A stretch of 64,000 bases of DNA from Faeciplasma gallinarum (GCA_018711085.1 DVIR01000056.1:1-64000), one strand, 5' to 3'; counted from the first letter of the stretch, positions 42,079 to 50,625 are shown. Numbers and translations: made by a program. The notes: a model not told the origin generated them from the sequence alone.

Positions 42079-43689
42079 ATGAAGTTCAAAAAGCTTTTGT
42101 CCATGCTGTCGGTTGTTTTAGCCGTGGCAATTGTCGCATCTGTACTTCCCGTGCCGGTTGCCGCCGCCGCAGAAACGGTGACCGTTTCAAACGGAATCGG
42201 AATTACAAGCGCAACGACCAATGATGAGCTCAACGCCTGGGCGGACGGTGCAGCGACCATAACCGACAATGGCAATAACACCCACACGGTTACGCTGTAC
42301 AAAAACATTCTCTTTGAAAAGTCCGCCGTCACCCCGATATCATTCGGAACGTATAACGACGGGGCCGGTCAGCCCACGATAATTCTCGACCTCAACGGCT
42401 GCACCATCACCGGAAGCACGATTGTCATCAGCAACTACGGAAACCTCGTCATCAACGACTCGGCCGGAGGCGGAAAGGTGCTCTATGACGGCGGCGCGTA
42501 CTTGGTTGCGATTCAAAATGCAGGCTACTCCCTCACCGTCAACGGCGGCGAATTTGAGTGCCAAGGAGCGGGTTCCGTTCTTTACAACGCTACAATCAGC
42601 GCCACTCCGAACGCAATCACCACCATCAACGGCGGTAAATTTATCGGCAACAACGGTGCGGCAGTGGCTACGTTCGGAACAATGACCATCAACGGCGGTG
42701 AATTCACCGGAGCATACGGAATCGTTTCAAAGCAGAACGGCGACGGAACCTCCGCAGGAAACATTACGGTAACATCACCGTCAACAGTCGTAAACGCGAC
42801 AAGCTTTGCTTTTGTCGTGGCATGCGACGGCACCAAGACCATCGGTCAGATAACTGTCGGCGGCGGAACGTATAACGCTCCCAACGTTGCGGGTAAAACC
42901 GGCACCGGCGACATCGCAGGACATGTAGGCATCTCGAACGGAACGTTTTCAGCATCACCCGAAGGCTTCGTTACGCCAACATCCGCTCTTGCCAAGACAA
43001 CCACACAGGCAGGCTCAAATTACATAGTCGGCACAAATGAAATTTCAAACGCCGCAGCAGGCCTGAGCGGGGGCGACCAGATAGAATTCCTTTCGGGAGA
43101 CGCATCGCTCACGGGAGTTCCCGACGGCATAACGGTAGTCAACAGCGGAACCGGATCGGTATATGTAAACAACACCGAGATAACCGATACCCCTGTAGTC
43201 ACCCACACTCACACGCTCGAGTACCACTCAAGAGTTGAGCCGTCGCACACCTTAGAAGGAAACATCGAGTACTGGTACTGCACCGGCTGTCAGAAGTACT
43301 TTGCAGACGCTGCGGGCACGAACGAGATAACCGCGGCGGATACGGTGCTTGCCAAGACCACAGAGCACATCGCAGACGGAACGGGATACCACTATGACAT
43401 AAACGGTCACTGGTTTGTATGCGTATGCGGTGAAGTGATCAATTACCAGCCGCACGACCTCACATGGTATTCGGAGCTACTTTCAACCAAGGAGCACAAC
43501 GGTTACGGACACTATGAGTGCCACATCTGCGGATACGTTTCCGGAAGATACACAACCGTTTACACCGAGACGGGCGATGAGGATGTAAATGTTCCGGACG
43601 ACGATTACACCGAAGAGGTGATCGAGATCGAAGAGCCTGTTGAGGGATTCGAGATCGAGACTGCATTAGACGGAGTCAGCGCATTTTAA
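42079..43689 (+). CDS. Secreted beta-helix surface protein with Cys-pair modules
   Basis: A 536-residue protein with a signal peptide ending VPVAAAAE (about 1-32). Residues 90-270 form a right-handed parallel beta-helix pattern, with recurrent VNGGEF, INGGKF and INGGEF turns. Two modules with Cys pairs follow: YWYCTGCQKYFADAAGT (about 395) and the pairs VCVCGE and CHICGYVSGRY (about 455-500), a type often found in Clostridia surface proteins. The C-terminus is strongly acidic. No LPXTG, transmembrane tail or dockerin is visible, so anchoring is unclear. GGAG precedes the ATG. It stands alone, with a terminator after it. Confidence 0.75.
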   Translation: MKFKKLLSMLSVVLAVAIVASVLPVPVAAAAETVTVSNGIGITSATTNDELNAWADGAATITDNGNNTHTVTLYKNILFEKSAVTPISFGTYNDGAGQPTIILDLNGCTITGSTIVISNYGNLVINDSAGGGKVLYDGGAYLVAIQNAGYSLTVNGGEFECQGAGSVLYNATISATPNAITTINGGKFIGNNGAAVATFGTMTINGGEFTGAYGIVSKQNGDGTSAGNITVTSPSTVVNATSFAFVVACDGTKTIGQITVGGGTYNAPNVAGKTGTGDIAGHVGISNGTFSASPEGFVTPTSALAKTTTQAGSNYIVGTNEISNAAAGLSGGDQIEFLSGDASLTGVPDGITVVNSGTGSVYVNNTEITDTPVVTHTHTLEYHSRVEPSHTLEGNIEYWYCTGCQKYFADAAGTNEITAADTVLAKTTEHIADGTGYHYDINGHWFVCVCGEVINYQPHDLTWYSELLSTKEHNGYGHYECHICGYVSGRYTTVYTETGDEDVNVPDDDYTEEVIEIEEPVEGFEIETALDGVSAF

Positions 43690-43737
43690 CAACTAAAGTC
43701 TTCTGCATTTTAACAGGCAAGTGAACGCATAAAAAAC

Positions 43738-43775
43738 AAGCCCCACGCTGCACGGCGGTGTGGGGCTTGATTTTT
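43738..43775 (+). terminator. Intrinsic terminator of the beta-helix protein gene
   Basis: Arms 43738-43746 and 43760-43768 (AAGCCCCAC/GTGGGGCTT) followed by GATTTTT. An 11-base direct repeat GCATTTTAACA overlaps the gene end (43681 and 43705). Confidence 0.85.
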
Positions 43776-43810
43776 GCTATATCGGGCATATGCGGCGTGA
43801 AGTAAAAACA

Positions 43811-43841
43811 AAAGCTCCCAAGTAAATCTGCTCGGGAGCTT
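43811..43841 (-). terminator. Intrinsic terminator after tRNA-Lys
   Basis: Hairpin AAGCTCCC/GGGAGCTT with a T-rich tract on the minus strand, directly after the tRNA CCA end. Confidence 0.8.
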
Positions 43842-43845
43842 TTTA

Positions 43846-43921
43846 TGGTGAGCCACTGGAGATTCGAACTCCAGACCCTTTCATTAAAAGTGAAATGCTC
43901 TGCCAACTGAGCTAGTGGCTC
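43846..43921 (-). tRNA. tRNA-Lys (anticodon TTT)
   Basis: A 76-base cloverleaf: acceptor GAGCCAC/GTGGCTC, D-arm GCTCAGTTGGCAGAGC, anticodon loop CTTTTAA between TTTCA and TGAAA, T-arm CTGGAGTTCGAATCTCCAG, and encoded CCA. Confidence 0.96.
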
Positions 43922-43999
43922 ATATTTTCATCTGCTTTATTGTATGCGCAATTACAGCTTTACTATTATATCAAAAGGGTTTTTGTTTGTCAACATCGC

Positions 44000-44073
44000 G
44001 GCGGAAATTTCAGCGAAAAAAGCTGCCCGCTCTGCGCTATCGCGCGGTTCTTTGCCTGAAATTAAATTCCGCC
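44000..44073. repeat. Imperfect inverted repeat between tRNA-Leu and tRNA-Lys
   Basis: GGCGGAAATTTCAG (44000-44013) pairs with CTGAAATTAAATTCCGCC (44056-44073), with an inner CCGC/GCGG hairpin. On the minus strand it follows the tRNA-Leu terminator. Function unknown. Confidence 0.5.
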
Positions 44074-44084
44074 TTCGATTTTTG

Positions 44085-44121
44085 CAAAAAAGTAGTCGGA
44101 GCAAAGCTGCTTTGCTCCGAC
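44085..44121 (-). terminator. Intrinsic terminator after tRNA-Leu(CAA)
   Basis: Perfect 12-bp arms 44095-44106 and 44110-44121 followed on the minus strand by ACTTTTTT. Confidence 0.85.
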
Positions 44122-44122
44122 G

Positions 44123-44209
44123 TGGTGCCGGTGACCGGGGTCGAACCGGTACGGTATCTCTACCACAGGATTTTGAGTCCAGCACGTCTGCCAATTCCAT
44201 CACACCGGC
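44123..44209 (-). tRNA. tRNA-Leu (anticodon CAA)
   Basis: An 87-base class II cloverleaf: acceptor GCCGGTG/CACCGGC, long variable arm, T-loop GGTTCGACCCC, encoded CCA, and anticodon loop CTCAAAA giving CAA. The anticodon stem has one T-T mismatch (CTGGA/TCCTG), unusual for this isoacceptor. Confidence 0.93.
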
Positions 44210-44275
44210 GTAGAGGTCATCTAACCAAATCAGTATACCAAAGCGTCTTCATTTTGTCAAGTGCTTTTTGACCTC

Positions 44276-44608
44276 TTATCTCACTCTGTTTTTAAACACC
44301 GTGCCGATAAACAGGCTGAGCAGTGACGCAAGCCCTATTATCACAGCGTAAATCCATGCCGTGGAGTTATAAAACGCAAATATGCAGGGGATGAACACAA
44401 CCGCGGTTTCTATGCTCATCAGCCAGTCGCCGCCGTGCTTTTTGCCGAAGAAAAATCCCACTCCGAGCGCTGCGCATATGTCTATTCCGGGCGTCGCGTT
44501 ATACAGCCACCCGGGCGCATTTGCAAACGCGCAGACCAGCGGTATGCCGTAAAAGAATATTATCTCCGCTATAAGATATCCCATTGTGTTTTCAAACCGC
44601 TCTTTCAT
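44276..44608 (-). CDS. Small integral membrane protein of unknown function
   Basis: About 110 residues with about four hydrophobic helices (around 10-30, 38-55, 62-78, 85-105) and the loop FFFGKKHGGDWL. ATG at 44608 follows GAGGAG; a longer reading to 44674 would overlap the end of the RqcH gene by 56 bases. No family recognised with certainty. It follows rqcH by 10 bases and is probably the last gene of that operon. Confidence 0.65.
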   Translation of the reverse strand: MKERFENTMGYLIAEIIFFYGIPLVCAFANAPGWLYNATPGIDICAALGVGFFFGKKHGGDWLMSIETAVVFIPCIFAFYNSTAWIYAVIIGLASLLSLFIGTVFKNRVR

Positions 44609-44618
44609 GTCTTGCTCC

Positions 44619-46397
44619 TCACTCTTTGCCGCCCTTGCGCAGTGCGTTGACCGCATCGGCGTCCGGCGTAACATACAACGTCCTGTTATTTGTGAATATG
44701 ACCATGCCCGGCTTTGCTCCGAAGGGCTTTTTTACATACCTCACCTGAGTGTAGTCCACCGGAACGCTTGAAGAATTTTTTGCAGAGGAATTAAACGCCG
44801 CTATCATTGCCGCCTGCTCTATTGTGCGCTGCGGGATGTCGCCGCCGTTTGCCTCCACTATCACGTGTGCGCCGGTTATATTTTGAACATGCAGCCATAA
44901 ATCCGTCTTTTGCGCGGTTTTTAAGGTCAGCATGTCGTTTTGGCGGTTGTTTCTGCCCACAAGAATCCTAAACCCGTCGTCTGACACGTACTCTATCGGC
45001 GGCAGGGACTTTGGCAGCTTTCCGCCCTTTGAGCCTTTTGCGCGCGGCTGCTTTACATACCCGCCCGCGGCAAGCTCCATTCTTATGTCGCTAAGCTCGC
45101 TTTCCGTGGATGCGCGGCTCAAGGCGTCAAACACGGAATCTATATACTTTACCTCGTCCTCGCCCTCGGCTATGAGCGAAGTCAGCTTCTTTTCGGCGTT
45201 ATCGGCTTTGCGGTACTCCTGATAGTACCTTTGCGCATTCTGCACGGGTGTGAGACGCTTGTCAAGCTCCACCTTAACCACGCTTCCCGGCTCATAGCAG
45301 TTATCAAGCTCCACCTCTGACATGCCCTTTTCAAGCCGGTACAGGTTGGCCATAATCAAGTCGCCCTTAAGTCTTAACTCTTCTCTGCCCTTACACTCCT
45401 CAAGCTCTATTTTCTGCGCCGAAACTCTCCTTTTTGTCCTCTCCGACAGGCTGACAAGCAGCTTAAACAGGTCGGCGGCTCTTTGGTGAGTCTGCGCTAT
45501 CACGTCTCTTTCGGAGAAGAAATAGTCAAGCAGTGCGCTCGGCGACGAAAACTCCTTTGTGCTCATCATAGTGCCGTACTGCTCTATGTTCACAAAGCAA
45601 AAATCCTTCATCAAGCCGTTTTTGTCCTTGAGCAGAACATACTTGTTGGTGTGCTCGCGTATCTGTCGGGCGGAGTTTTGAAGGAAAAACACAAGTCGGT
45701 CAAGCTCGTCCGCGCTGAACTCCGATGCCGGCTTTTCCGCTCCCCTGCACGCATAGTACACGGCTTCCCTTGCAAAAATCGGGGATATGCCCTCTATCAG
45801 CTTTACAAGCGCTTTTGACGGGTCTTTTTGACTTAGCGACAGAAATCCGCTTAACAGCTCGTCCCTGTCAAGCTCAAAGAGGCTGAGTCTTTTCTCCCTC
45901 GGCGGGAGGCTGTAGCTTATTCCGGGGAGCACGAGCCTTACGCTCGACATCCCCTCGCCCACGCGCTTTATCGAATCTATCACTCGCATGTCGCCGTTTA
46001 CAAGTATGACGTTAGAGTACTTGCCCATTATCTCTACAGCAAGCGTTAAGACTATTCTGTCGCCGAACTCGTCCGCCGTCTCAAAGTCAAAGTTGAGTAT
46101 TCTCTCAAAGCCGTCCTGCCTTATTGCGACGAGCTTTGCCGAGGAAAGATGCTTTCTTAAAAGCATGCAAAACATCGGCGGCGTCTTTGGGTTTTCAAGC
46201 TCCGACTCAGAAAGATGCACCCTTGCCGTTCCCGCGCAGGAGGATATGAAAAGCTTTTTCACGCCGCTTGAGAGCGTTCTAAGCGATATTATAAGATTAT
46301 CCTTTGAGGGCTGATGGATTATATCCACCCTCGAACCTGTCAGGCAGCCCTCAAGCTCCTCCTTCACAAGGCTCAAATACACTCCGTCAAGCGCCAT
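44619..46397 (-). CDS. rqcH: RqcH / NFACT-family ribosome quality-control protein
   Basis: A 592-residue protein of the Rqc2/FbpA family. The NFACT-N domain (about 1-200) starts MALDGVYLSLVKEEL. Helix-hairpin-helix and coiled-coil middle parts follow (about 200-440, Arg/Glu-rich), then the NFACT-R domain (about 460-570) with FRILVGRNNRQNDMLT and TDLWLHVQNITGAHVIV. RqcH recruits tRNA-Ala to stalled 50S subunits and adds alanine tails for degradation. It lies 16 bases after the Nif3-like gene and 10 before a small membrane protein. Confidence 0.93.
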   Translation of the reverse strand: MALDGVYLSLVKEELEGCLTGSRVDIIHQPSKDNLIISLRTLSSGVKKLFISSCAGTARVHLSESELENPKTPPMFCMLLRKHLSSAKLVAIRQDGFERILNFDFETADEFGDRIVLTLAVEIMGKYSNVILVNGDMRVIDSIKRVGEGMSSVRLVLPGISYSLPPREKRLSLFELDRDELLSGFLSLSQKDPSKALVKLIEGISPIFAREAVYYACRGAEKPASEFSADELDRLVFFLQNSARQIREHTNKYVLLKDKNGLMKDFCFVNIEQYGTMMSTKEFSSPSALLDYFFSERDVIAQTHQRAADLFKLLVSLSERTKRRVSAQKIELEECKGREELRLKGDLIMANLYRLEKGMSEVELDNCYEPGSVVKVELDKRLTPVQNAQRYYQEYRKADNAEKKLTSLIAEGEDEVKYIDSVFDALSRASTESELSDIRMELAAGGYVKQPRAKGSKGGKLPKSLPPIEYVSDDGFRILVGRNNRQNDMLTLKTAQKTDLWLHVQNITGAHVIVEANGGDIPQRTIEQAAMIAAFNSSAKNSSSVPVDYTQVRYVKKPFGAKPGMVIFTNNRTLYVTPDADAVNALRKGGKE

Positions 46398-46413
46398 TTG
46401 CTTATTTCCTTTC

Positions 46414-47199
46414 TCACTTTACTGTTTTAATCGTTGTTCCCTCGCCGCTTGTGACAAAGCTCACGTCCGAAAACTCCTTCTCAAGCTTTTGCTTTAGATA
46501 TTCCGCGGCGATTATCTCGGTTTCATAGTGTCCCGCGTCTATCAGCGTGACGCCTATTCTCTCCGCCTCCAAAAACTCGTGATGCTTGACCTCTGCGGTT
46601 ATATACGCATCAAGCCCCAGTCTTTTCGCATCGAATATGCCGTCTCCGCCTGCGCCGGATATCACGCCCACTCTTTTTATGTTCCTTTTGCCGGCGACAT
46701 ATTTTATCGCAACGCATCTAAACCGCTCGGCGCAAAGCTTTGCAAGCTCCTCGGGGGTCATCTCGCTGCACTCGCCGATTGCTCCGTATCCCACTGCCCT
46801 GTCCGACAGGCTGTCGCGGCGGTTTATCTGAACAAGCTCGTGGCAGTTTTTAAAGCCCAGGCGATAAAGCATCATATCGCTTATGCCGTACTGTGCGCTG
46901 TCGAGGTTGGTATGCGCGCATATGCAGCTCATGCCGTACCGCACAAGCCTTCCCGCAGGGTCGTCAAAGCAAACGGTTTTCAGCGGGTGAAATATCACCG
47001 GATGATGCGTTATCAAAAGTTCGCAGCCCTCGCGGTGCGCCTCGTCTATTATTCTGTTTTCGGCGTCCAGCGCCACAAGCGCCTTATGAACCTGCGCGTT
47101 TTCATCGCCCGCAAGAAGTCCGGAGTTGTCCCAGCTGTCCTGCGTCCGAAACGGCGCAAACGAATCTATATATTTATACACATCAGATACTTTAGTCAT
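46414..47199 (-). CDS. Nif3-like dinuclear metal centre protein (YqfO family)
   Basis: A 261-residue protein with Nif3 motifs: DSWDNSGLLAGD near the N-terminus, LLITHHPVIFHPL (metal His), CAHTNLDSA, and near the C-terminus DAYITAEVKHHEFLEA and DAGHYETE (metal ligands). It overlaps trmK by eight bases, a neighbourhood conserved in Bacillota. Function is unsettled; the cyclohydrolase label in databases is doubtful. Confidence 0.93.
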   Translation of the reverse strand: MTKVSDVYKYIDSFAPFRTQDSWDNSGLLAGDENAQVHKALVALDAENRIIDEAHREGCELLITHHPVIFHPLKTVCFDDPAGRLVRYGMSCICAHTNLDSAQYGISDMMLYRLGFKNCHELVQINRRDSLSDRAVGYGAIGECSEMTPEELAKLCAERFRCVAIKYVAGKRNIKRVGVISGAGGDGIFDAKRLGLDAYITAEVKHHEFLEAERIGVTLIDAGHYETEIIAAEYLKQKLEKEFSDVSFVTSGEGTTIKTVK

Positions 47200-47890
47200 G
47201 CAAATCTCCTTCCGACAGATACTCCCTTAGCCTTCCGGCAAGCTCTTCTAAGCTGTCGGCACGGCGGGAAAGCGCACTGTTTTCCTCCGAAAGTCTCATG
47301 CCTGCGGCGGCGCTTTCTATGCGGTTTATTTTGCGGCGGATATACTTTTTCGACTCCTCAAGTCTTATGTCAAGCTTACCTGCGATGCTCTCAAGCTCCG
47401 AGCATTCCTGCGGCACTTTGGACTCCGCCCTGTGCGCCTTAAACACAAGATAGACAAACTTTCCGTCCTCGCACGCCTTTTGGGCGGCAATTTCATAGCC
47501 GTTTTTTCTCAGCCACACGTAAAGCTCCGGCTCGCGTGTGTTTGGCTGCAAAACAAGGTTTATCCCGCTCAGGTCTGGTGCGCGGGAAAGTATGCTTGCT
47601 ATGAGTTCTCCGCCCATCCCCGCAATCACCACGTCGCTTACGCCCTCCACGGGGACGCTGTCAAGCCCGTCGGAGAGGATAGTCTTTATCTTTCCCGACA
47701 GCCCTGCGCGCTCTATATTCGCCCTTGCGCTTTCAAGCGGTCCCGAGGCTACGTCGCAGGCATACGCCGTGCCGCACCTGCCGCTTTTCACAAGGAAAAC
47801 GGGCAGGTATGCGTGGTCTGTTCCCACGTCGCAAACTATCCCGCTGCCCTCCACGTACTCGGCGCAGGCGGCAAGTCTTTTTGTCAGCAA
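47192..47890 (-). CDS. trmK: tRNA (adenine22-N1)-methyltransferase
   Basis: A 232-residue SAM-dependent methyltransferase. Motif I is VCDVGTDHAYLPVFLV, followed by the YACDVASGPL acidic loop, the catalytic-site VVIAGMGGELI and LVLQPNTREPELY. A C-terminal coiled coil (about 150-230) is characteristic of TrmK. It methylates N1 of A22 in tRNA. It is upstream of and overlaps the Nif3 gene. The usual rpoD/dnaG neighbours are not present; a DUF1858 gene and terminator stand there instead. Confidence 0.94.
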   Translation of the reverse strand: MLTKRLAACAEYVEGSGIVCDVGTDHAYLPVFLVKSGRCGTAYACDVASGPLESARANIERAGLSGKIKTILSDGLDSVPVEGVSDVVIAGMGGELIASILSRAPDLSGINLVLQPNTREPELYVWLRKNGYEIAAQKACEDGKFVYLVFKAHRAESKVPQECSELESIAGKLDIRLEESKKYIRRKINRIESAAAGMRLSEENSALSRRADSLEELAGRLREYLSEGDLHD

Positions 47891-47909
47891 TCAAATCCCC
47901 TCCGGTGCA

Positions 47910-47941
47910 AAAATCGGGCAGCCCATAAACTCGGACTGCCC
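47910..47941 (-). terminator. Intrinsic terminator before trmK
   Basis: Hairpin GGGCAG/CTGCCC (47916-47941) followed on the minus strand by CGATTTTTG, ending the DUF1858 transcript. Confidence 0.7.
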
Positions 47942-47986
47942 TAACTGCCATCAGCTTTCGATAGTCGGCTCAGTCTTAGCCGCCCG

Positions 47987-48187
47987 TCACTTCTTAGCGA
48001 AGTAGTCGTTGAGCTTTCTTACAAGCTCCTCGGGGTCGGCACCGTGAACGGCGCAAGCCTGTTCAATGGTTTCTCCCCTTGAGGCGGGGCAGCCTAAGCA
48101 GTGCATGCCCATTGCCAAAAACAAGGGTGCGCAGCCGGAATCTATGTCCAAAACATCGCCTATAACAGAATCTTTGGTGATATTCAT
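47987..48187 (-). CDS. DUF1858-domain protein
   Basis: A 66-residue protein with the DUF1858 pattern: ITKDSVIGDVLDIDSGCAPLF and MGMHCLGCPASRGETIEQAC. Cys residues at CLGC could bind metal or a cluster. Proteins of this family are common in anaerobes, sometimes next to hybrid-cluster or nitroreductase genes; the function is unknown. AAAGGAGG precedes the ATG. Single gene with its own terminator. Confidence 0.9.
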   Translation of the reverse strand: MNITKDSVIGDVLDIDSGCAPLFLAMGMHCLGCPASRGETIEQACAVHGADPEELVRKLNDYFAKK

Positions 48188-48273
48188 CGTTAAAACCTCC
48201 TTTAAAAGTTTTCGTTTGAATTATATAATACTTTTCGCTCAAATGCAAGTCCCGCGGGCGCAGGCATGCAAAT

Positions 48274-48310
48274 AAAAAGGGCGCGGCGCAGGTTTTACCC
48301 CGCTCCGCGC
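48274..48310 (-). terminator. Intrinsic terminator of the zinc-ribbon protein gene
   Basis: GC-rich hairpin 48279-48310 followed by TTTTTATTT on the minus strand. Confidence 0.8.
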
Positions 48311-48335
48311 GTTCCTGCTTTTTCAGTCACGAAAA

Positions 48336-48605
48336 TCAGTTTTCCGCCTTTAACTTTGCGTAGCACTCGCTGCAATAAACAGGTCTGTCGTCATGAGGCA
48401 TGAAAGGAACCTTAGCTTCCTTGCCGCACATTGCGCAAGTTGCGGTATAGTACTGTCTTCCCGCTTCCTTCTTGTTCTTTCTGCACTCCTTGCAGAGCTT
48501 AGGCTCGTTCTCAAAGCCCTTTTCTGCATAGAACTCCTGCTCACCTGCGCTGAAAACGAACTCTCGTCCGCAATTACGGCACACCAATGTTTTGTCTTCG
48601 TACAT
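48336..48605 (-). CDS. Zinc-ribbon protein
   Basis: An 89-residue protein with four CxxC pairs: CRNC (near 9), CKEC (near 38), CAMC (near 57) and CSEC (near 78), making two zinc-ribbon modules. The middle has the EFYAEKGFENEPKLCKECR motif known from DUF7487/zinc-binding small proteins in Bacillota. Function is unknown; an RNA or protein-binding role is plausible. AGGG precedes the ATG. Monocistronic with its own terminator. Confidence 0.88.
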   Translation of the reverse strand: MYEDKTLVCRNCGREFVFSAGEQEFYAEKGFENEPKLCKECRKNKKEAGRQYYTATCAMCGKEAKVPFMPHDDRPVYCSECYAKLKAEN

Positions 48606-48738
48606 ATTTTTCCCTCGCTTTTAGTTTTGCCAAGCGGACTAACACCTTCAACTTTGAATAAAACCAATATACAATGCCCGGAATTAAGCTGCATGGCTCA
48701 TATGTATTTATAAAAACCTGCGGCAGCGCCACAGACCT

Positions 48739-49317
48739 TTATCTTAAATTGCTGCGAAGCTTTCGCCTCACTCTCAGCATGGCGTTATCAACGGACTTCA
48801 CCGACAAGCCGAGCTTATCAGCCGTGTCGCGGTAGCTCATGCCCTGCATATAGCACTCGAAAACGCTTTTTTCGGTGCCGCTCAAGCCCTTTTCCACCCA
48901 CGAAAGCGCCCTCGATATGTCCTCCCTGTCCATAACTATGCTCTCAGGGGATGTGTTCTCGCTCAGCTTCGCGTCTAAGATGTTCTCCTCGCGGTTTATT
49001 ATGCTGCTCGACTTCTTTATTGCGGAGACAATCCTGTTATGTATGCATGTGTACGCGTACGTCGAAAAGGATGCGCTCCTGCCCTTTACCGTCCTTGAGC
49101 TGTCGTAGCTTTTTATCGCATTCATAAGACCTATTATCCCCTCCGACACAAGGTCGTCAATGTCGGAGATGTTATATGAATATACGTGTACAAGCCGCCT
49201 CACCATGCCCACATACCTCGAGACAAGCTCGGCATACGCCTCCTCGTCCGAGTCCGCCAGACGGCACAGCTCGGCGTCGGTCATTGATTTGTATCTTCCC
49301 TGCGGCAAATCGATCAC
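48739..49317 (-). CDS. Sigma-70 family factor, sigma-H-like
   Basis: Up to 192 residues: region 2 (about 20-90, DEEAYAELVSRY, DLVSEGIIGLMNAI, FSTYAYTCIHNRIVSAI) and region 4 (about 130-190, SGTEKSVFECYMQGMSYRDTADKLGLSVKSVDNAMLRVRRKL). Similarity in region 4 and size fits the sigma-H (Spo0H) type, which starts sporulation and post-exponential genes. The long region 3 is absent. GTG at 49317 is the frame start, but TTG at 49308 has GAGGTG 6 bases upstream and may be real. Two palindromes lie at its promoter. Confidence 0.78.
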   Translation of the reverse strand: MIDLPQGRYKSMTDAELCRLADSDEEAYAELVSRYVGMVRRLVHVYSYNISDIDDLVSEGIIGLMNAIKSYDSSRTVKGRSASFSTYAYTCIHNRIVSAIKKSSSIINREENILDAKLSENTSPESIVMDREDISRALSWVEKGLSGTEKSVFECYMQGMSYRDTADKLGLSVKSVDNAMLRVRRKLRSNLR

Positions 49318-49339
49318 CTCATGATTAAGTCACAGTGTA

Positions 49340-49368
49340 AATATATCATTTTGACACATTGATGTCAA
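49340..49368 (-). promoter_or_regulatory. Promoter of the sigma-H-like gene with palindromes
   Basis: TTGACA and TATATT are 17 bases apart on the minus strand. TTGACA-TCAATG-TGTCAA (49351-49368) forms a palindrome over the -35 region, and ATTGTGCACAAT (49399-49410) lies upstream; both could be repressor sites. Confidence 0.65.
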
Positions 49369-49441
49369 GCGCAATGAGATTTTTTGATTTTTTCTGTCAT
49401 TGTGCACAATTACATGGCGCAAGTATACTACAAAATGACAA

Positions 49442-49471
49442 TGCGGCACAGATTTTGATGCCTGTACCGCA
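49442..49471 (-). terminator. Hairpin after ftsZ, probable terminator
   Basis: TGCGG...CCGCA and inner CAG...CTG arms (49442-49471) directly after the ftsZ stop; the T tract is weak. Confidence 0.55.
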
Positions 49472-49477
49472 CTATAA

Positions 49478-50539
49478 TCATTTGTTAAACAAGTCGTTCC
49501 AAAGTCCGTCATAGAATCCGCCTGACGATTCCTCTGCGGGCTTTTCCTCTTCGGTCTTCTGCTCTTCTTCCATGCTCGGCGTATTATATGCGTCAAAGTC
49601 GGAGGCAATGACGATAACGTCGATAGTATCGGAGAGATCTTCCTTGAAGTCGGCGCCGAAGATAAGCTCTACATCCTCAGCAGCAGCCTTTGTGATGGTA
49701 TCGGTAAGCTCTGCTATGTCGCCGGCCACAATGTCCTCGCTCATGGTGATGTTGAGCAAAAGTCTCTTAGCGCCCTTGATTGAAGTCTCAAGCAGCGGGC
49801 TGGATATAACCTGCTGAACTGCGTCCGCAACCTTGTCCTTGCCTTCGCCGTGGCCTATAGCCATGTGCGCGTATCCCGCGTTGCTCATGATGGTCTTTAC
49901 GTCGGCAAAGTCTACGTTTATCTCGCCGTGTCTGAGTATAAGCTCCGTCACGCTCAAGACAGCGGTCTTGAGTATATCGTCAGCAAGGGCAAAGGACTGC
50001 CTCATAGTGAGGTTCTCCTTGCCTGTGAGAAGTTTCTGGTTAGGTATTACAACTAAAGAATCCACGTTCTTTATAAGAGCATCAATTCCGCGCTCCGCCT
50101 GGGCAAGCTTTCTTGCGCCCTCAAACGCAAACGGCTTTGTGACTACGGCGACGGTGAGTATTCCCATATCCCTCGCTATCTCCGCAACAACCGGCGCTGC
50201 GCCCGTTCCTGTTCCTCCGCCCATACCTGCCGTTATGAATATCATATCGGCGCCTTTGAGCGCATCCTGTATCTCTTCCTTAGACTCCTGAGCGGCGCCT
50301 TCACCGATCTCGGGCTTTCCGCCCGCTCCTAATCCGTGCGTAAGCTTCTGTCCTATCTGTATCTTGGTCGTCGCCTTGGAATTCTTCAGAGCCTGAGCGT
50401 CTGTATTGACAGATATGTACTCGACGTTCTGAATTCCGGTCGCAACAATACAGTTAAGAGCGTTTCCGCCGCCTCCGCCTACGCCTACTACTTTTATTTT
50501 AGCGAGGTCGATTCCTTCATTTTCCATTGTAAAGCCCAT
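49478..50539 (-). CDS. ftsZ: Cell division protein FtsZ
   Basis: About 353 residues, a tubulin-like GTPase forming the division ring. Motifs: VGVGGGGGNALN (G-box), the TGMGGGTGTGAAP signature, LTMRQSFALADD, and FADVKTIM in the T7/H10 area. The C-terminal linker is acidic and ends YDGLWNDLFNK, a shortened tail. ATG at 50539 follows GGAGG; 50569 would add ten residues without a site. It has its own promoter at 50597 and closes the dcw cluster. Confidence 0.96.
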   Translation of the reverse strand: MGFTMENEGIDLAKIKVVGVGGGGGNALNCIVATGIQNVEYISVNTDAQALKNSKATTKIQIGQKLTHGLGAGGKPEIGEGAAQESKEEIQDALKGADMIFITAGMGGGTGTGAAPVVAEIARDMGILTVAVVTKPFAFEGARKLAQAERGIDALIKNVDSLVVIPNQKLLTGKENLTMRQSFALADDILKTAVLSVTELILRHGEINVDFADVKTIMSNAGYAHMAIGHGEGKDKVADAVQQVISSPLLETSIKGAKRLLLNITMSEDIVAGDIAELTDTITKAAAEDVELIFGADFKEDLSDTIDVIVIASDFDAYNTPSMEEEQKTEEEKPAEESSGGFYDGLWNDLFNK

Positions 50540-50596
50540 TTTCCTATCCTCCGATATATATTTATCCAACGAAAGTACAAGTTTAAATATAGTACT

Positions 50597-50625
50597 ATAC
50601 TACCATAAAAAATTGTGCTTGGCAA
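50597..50625 (-). promoter_or_regulatory. Internal promoter of ftsZ
   Basis: On the minus strand TTGCCA and TAGTAT are 17 bases apart, starting transcription near 50590, inside the gap between ftsQ and ftsZ. Confidence 0.6.

Noticed and set aside
42079..43689. Beta-helix protein as pectate lyase
   Set aside because: The repeat fold fits, but no catalytic Asp/Lys/Arg pattern of a lyase family could be recognised.
46528..47442. 304-aa plus-strand frame opposite the Nif3-like gene and trmK
   Set aside because: It spans two real genes on the other strand and has no start signal.
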